Notes under the pieces: model-generated
Databases searched by the model: none
Seen by the model: the letters and a program-made list of their open reading frames with translations, nothing else
Told to the model about the DNA's origin: nothing
Program-made: the position numbers and the translations under genes
Shown here: positions 61,231-64,000 of the stretch, in pieces
How the letters are laid out: each line of letters begins with the position of its first letter
Numbering within the stretch: position 1 is the first letter of the stretch
Assembly (NCBI RefSeq): GCF_015751765.1
Contig: NZ_JADOTX010000001.1
Span: 4,402,001-4,466,000, forward strand
Reading direction: 5' to 3'
DNA: 64,000 nucleotides
Origin: Micromonospora ureilytica
GTDB lineage: Bacteria; Actinomycetota; Actinomycetes; Mycobacteriales; Micromonosporaceae

Positions 61231-61710
61231 CTAGTCGTCCATCCCCTTGCCTCGTCGACCGGAAACCCGGGCGATCTCCCGGTCCGCATCGCGCTTGGCG
61301 AGGTCCTGACGCTTGTCGTACGACTTCTTGCCCTTGGCCAGGGCGATCTCGACCTTGGCCCAGCCGTCCGAGAAGTAGACCTGCAACGGGACGATTGTGA
61401 AACCGCCCTCACGGGTCTTGCCGAGGAGCTTGTCGATCTCGACCCGGTTGAGCAGCAGCTTGCGGGTACGCCGGGGCTCGTGGTTGGTCCAGGTGCCCTG
61501 GGTGTACTCCGGGATGTGCATCGAGTGCAGGTACAACTCGCCGTCACGTTCCTGCGCGAACGCGTCGACAAGCGACGCCCGCCCGGCCCGCAGCGACTTG
61601 ACCTCGGTGCCGGTCAGCGCCATGCCCGCCTCGTACGTGTCGAGGATGGCGTAGTCGTGGCGCGCCTTCTTGTTGGAGGCGACCACCTTGCGCCCCTTTT
61701 CCCGTGGCAT
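61231..61710 (-). CDS. smpB: tmRNA-binding protein SmpB
   Basis: 159 residues covering the OB-fold: [68 protein letters not shown], and the basic tail [20 protein letters not shown] that reaches the decoding centre. ATG at 61710 is the normal start of the family; longer readings are unsupported. The tmRNA gene follows in the same direction. Confidence 0.97.
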   Translation of the reverse strand: MPREKGRKVVASNKKARHDYAILDTYEAGMALTGTEVKSLRAGRASLVDAFAQERDGELYLHSMHIPEYTQGTWTNHEPRRTRKLLLNRVEIDKLLGKTREGGFTIVPLQVYFSDGWAKVEIALAKGKKSYDKRQDLAKRDADREIARVSGRRGKGMDD

Positions 61711-61786
61711 CGGTGCCACCCCCTCTCCTTCGTCCGCGGCCGGGTTCACCCCGGCCGGACAACCGATCATGCTACCCGAATGACAA

Positions 61787-61827
61787 GGACCCTCCCGCGC
61801 CGTTTATTTCCGGCTGCGGGAGGGTCC
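61787..61827 (-). terminator. Terminator of the ftsEX operon
   Basis: GGACCCTCCCGC (61787-61798) pairs with 61816-61827; an inner GCCG/CGGC pair narrows the loop (TTTATTTC). It lies 31 bp beyond the ftsX stop. Confidence 0.8.
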
Positions 61828-61858
61828 CCGGGCGACGACGGGACGACCCGTACGGTGC

Positions 61859-62734
61859 CTAGACCCGCAGGTAGAAGCGCAGGGTGATCCAGGCGGTGCC
61901 CGCGCTGACCAGACCACCGACGCCAGCCATCAACGGGAAGATGAACAGGATGTCGCCCCAGGTGATCGGCGAGAGAAGACCTTCCAGAGCGCTCAACGCC
62001 CCGTCGAAGAGCAGATACTTCGCCGCGACCAGGGCGGCCAGACCCAGCAGCGAACCGATCAGGCCGGCCACCACGGCCTCCAGCACGAACGGCGCCTGGA
62101 TGAACCAGTTGGACGCGCCGACCAGCTTCATGACGGCCACCTCACGCCGCTTGCTGTACGCGGCCACCTGGATGGTGTTCGCGACAAGCAGCAGGGCGGC
62201 GACCGCCATCACGACGGCGGCGGCCAGGGCGATGTTCTGGATCGCGGTGAGGATGTTGAAGATCTTGTCGAGCAGTCGACTCTGGTCGACGATCTCCTCG
62301 ACACCCTCGGTGTCCTTGTACTGGTCGTAGATGTTCTTGTACTGCTCCGGGTTGTTCAGTGTGAGCCGGAACGACTCGGGCAGCTGGTCCGGCTTGACGG
62401 CGTTGACCAGGTCCGGCGCGTCCTGGTACATCGCCTTGAAGCGCTCGTACGCCTGGGCCTTGTCGACGTAGATGACTTCCTTGACCAGGGGGTCGCTCTT
62501 CAGCTTGCCGTCCAGGTCGGTGCGCTGCTGCTCGCTCACCTCCTGCTTCATGAAGATCGAGACCTGGATGTTCTTGTAGTAGAGGTCCTTCATGTCGTCG
62601 ACCTGGCGGTACATGAGACCGCTGGCGCCGAGCATGGTCAGCGAAACCGCCATCGTGATGATCATCGCGATGGACATGGTCACGTTGCGCCACAGTCCGA
62701 CCAGTACCTCGGACAGGACGTATTTCAACCGCAT
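61859..62734 (-). CDS. ftsX: Cell division protein FtsX
   Basis: 291 residues. Four transmembrane helices: the first after a cytoplasmic start (MSIAMIITMAVSLTMLGASG), then a large extracellular domain (KNIQVSIFMKQEVSEQQRTD...YKDTEGVEEIVDQSRLLDKI) and three more (IALAAAVVMAVAALLLVANT; APFVLEAVVAGLIGSLLGLAAL; ILFIFPLMAGVGGLVSAGTAW). FtsX signals to cell-wall hydrolases under control of the ATPase FtsE. The gene follows ftsE after 67 bp. Confidence 0.97.
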   Translation of the reverse strand: MRLKYVLSEVLVGLWRNVTMSIAMIITMAVSLTMLGASGLMYRQVDDMKDLYYKNIQVSIFMKQEVSEQQRTDLDGKLKSDPLVKEVIYVDKAQAYERFKAMYQDAPDLVNAVKPDQLPESFRLTLNNPEQYKNIYDQYKDTEGVEEIVDQSRLLDKIFNILTAIQNIALAAAVVMAVAALLLVANTIQVAAYSKRREVAVMKLVGASNWFIQAPFVLEAVVAGLIGSLLGLAALVAAKYLLFDGALSALEGLLSPITWGDILFIFPLMAGVGGLVSAGTAWITLRFYLRV

Positions 62735-62801
62735 CGGGATTTCCTCCGGGTCTCCGGCATGAGGTGTTCGTCGTCAGGCTGCGCAGGGGTGGAGCGCCGG
62801 C

Positions 62802-63482
62802 TCACCCGTAGACGCCGCGGGCCTGGTCACGCACGATGCGACCGCTCTCAATCTCAACGACGCGGCGGCGCATCTGGTTCACGATGTTGGAGTCGTGGGT
62901 GACCATCACGACGGTCGTGCCGGTGCGATTGATCCGGTCCAGCAGACGCATGATCTCGATCGAGGTGTCCGGGTCCAGGTTTCCGGTGGGCTCGTCCGCC
63001 AGCAGGATCAGCGGACGGTTCACGAACGCCCGGGCGACGGCGACCCGCTGCTGCTCACCACCGGACAGCTCGTGCGGGTAGCGGTGCTCCTTGCCACCGA
63101 GCCCGACCAGCTCCAGCACCTCCGGCACGACCCGGCGGGCAACCGCCTTCGTCTTGCCGATCACCTCGAGGGCGAACGCCACGTTCTCGTAGGCGGTGCG
63201 GTTGGGCAGCAGCCGGAAGTCCTGGAACACACAGCCGATCGAACGCCGGAAGTGGGGTCGCTTCCAGGAGCGCATCGACGTGACGTCCTTGCCGTTGACG
63301 ACGACGCGCCCCTTGTTGGGGGCCACCTCGTGCAGCAGCATTTTGATGATCGTGGACTTGCCGGAGCCGGATGGACCGATGAAGAAGACGAACTCGCCCT
63401 TCTCGATCGAGACGGACACGTTGTCGAGCGAAGGCCGGGACGCCTTCGGGTACGTCTTCGTCACTTGCTCAAGCTGAATCAC
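62802..63482 (-). CDS. ftsE: Cell division ATP-binding protein FtsE
   Basis: 226 residues. Walker [18 protein letters not shown]-loop [11 protein letters not shown], signature [17 protein letters not shown], Walker [16 protein letters not shown] and H-loop [11 protein letters not shown]. The GTG at 63482 begins [12 protein letters not shown], the family start. It lies 118 bp after prfB in the same direction. Confidence 0.97.
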   Translation of the reverse strand: MIQLEQVTKTYPKASRPSLDNVSVSIEKGEFVFFIGPSGSGKSTIIKMLLHEVAPNKGRVVVNGKDVTSMRSWKRPHFRRSIGCVFQDFRLLPNRTAYENVAFALEVIGKTKAVARRVVPEVLELVGLGGKEHRYPHELSGGEQQRVAVARAFVNRPLILLADEPTGNLDPDTSIEIMRLLDRINRTGTTVVMVTHDSNIVNQMRRRVVEIESGRIVRDQARGVYG

Positions 63483-63600
63483 GGGTGGTGAGTCTACGCG
63501 GTGTAACAACTGAGCCAAGCCCCACGCCCCGCCGATCCGGCACGAGTCGTCGAATCAGGCTCCTACCTGGAGATCGACGACGCGCTCCGCCCGCGCGCCG

Positions 63601-64000
63601 TCACGCACCGTCGCCGGCGAGCTGCCGCTGCTTGCGCCAACGGATGCCCGCCTCGATGAAGCCGTCCAAATCGCCGTCGAAGACCGCGCTCGGATTGCCG
63701 GTCTCCTGCTCGGTTCGGAGATCCTTCACCATCTGATAGGGGTGCAGGACGTAGGAGCGCATCTGGTCGCCCCACGAGCCCGCCGCGTTCTCCTTGAGCC
63801 CTTCGAGCTTGGCCTGCTCCTCCTGGCGCTTACGCTCCAGCAGCCGGGCCTGGAGCACCCGCAGCGCGGAGGCCTTGTTCTGCAGTTGGGACTTCTCGTT
63901 CTGACAGGTCACCACGATGCCGGTCGGGACGTGCGTCAGCCGCACGGCCGAGTCGGTGGTGTTGACGCTCTGCCCACCCGGGCCGGAGGAGCGGTAGACG
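63601..64000 (-). CDS. prfB: Peptide chain release factor 2, 3' part (5' end beyond window)
   Basis: About 133 C-terminal residues are visible. The catalytic [20 protein letters not shown] motif (peptidyl-tRNA hydrolysis) is at the window edge, followed by [20 protein letters not shown] and the tail [16 protein letters not shown] and [16 protein letters not shown], the RF2 pattern rather than RF1. RF2 reads UGA and UAA stops. The first part, including any programmed frameshift site, lies outside. Confidence 0.95.
   Translation of the reverse strand, partial: VYRSSGPGGQSVNTTDSAVRLTHVPTGIVVTCQNEKSQLQNKASALRVLQARLLERKRQEEQAKLEGLKENAAGSWGDQMRSYVLHPYQMVKDLRTEQETGNPSAVFDGDLDGFIEAGIRWRKQRQLAGDGA

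Overview
The window is high-GC DNA with frequent GTG starts, short intergenic gaps and many stop/start overlaps. It is chromosomal DNA of an actinomycete, most likely a Micromonosporaceae (Micromonospora-like). This rests on the gene families (prfB-ftsE-ftsX-smpB-ssrA order, a 10-methyl fatty acid operon, a MoxR/VWA pair, TipAL-type MerR, a CpnT-like toxin module) and on recurring long palindromes between genes. No insertion sequence, integrase, phage gene or CRISPR array was seen.

Layout. 1-5.7 kb is an accessory patch: a globin/flavoreductase cut by the window edge, a flavoprotein, two aminoglycoside-phosphotransferase-like proteins, a DUF1399-like protein and a zinc-finger XRE regulator. 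5.8-8.9 kb is one large PLD-nuclease/helicase/DUF3427 protein, a defence candidate. 8.9-22.3 kb holds MmpL, a VOC protein, a pair of paralogous PH-like membrane proteins flanking a WapI-like protein, gluconokinase, an ABM monooxygenase, a class-A-type serine hydrolase, an anchored LppX-like protein, a TipAL-type regulator and a GGDEF-EAL protein. 22.5-25.5 kb contains a zinc-ribbon protein, an XRE protein and a type VII-style module (YbaB-like, WXG100-like, toxin-like, small downstream protein). 25.6-29.9 kb has an HTH/SRPBCC pair and the tmsAB (bfaBA) operon for 10-methyl branched fatty acids. 30-44 kb is mixed: YbaK, DUF427, ricin lectin, an MFS gene interrupted by an in-frame TAG next to a GlxA-type regulator, two palindromic repeats, a MoxR/VWA pair, a NarL-type two-component system, hemerythrin, an aldo/keto reductase, a membrane-anchored AA10 LPMO and the zinc-independent ribosomal protein bL36.

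The most unusual region is 44.1-55.6 kb, a compact two-armed operon set that looks like a small uncharacterised biosynthetic cluster. A MIO ammonia-lyase with a tyrosine-type His-Leu selectivity pair, two paralogous flavoproteins of the FOXRED2 (ERFAD) family, an FMN alpha-hydroxy-acid oxidase, an atypical P450, a CPA2 antiporter and a two-component system run rightward. The second FOXRED2-like gene and an ANL acyl ligase run leftward. The arms share a 63-bp divergent promoter that carries three GCAATTT half-sites around a palindromic core. A benzoylformate-decarboxylase-like gene lies 1.2 kb beyond the cluster. An aromatic-acid pathway starting from tyrosine is inferred; the product is unknown.

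55.6-64 kb is core genome: tRNA-Ala(GGC), YqgE, lipoproteins and membrane proteins, tmRNA, smpB, ftsX, ftsE and the 3' part of prfB.
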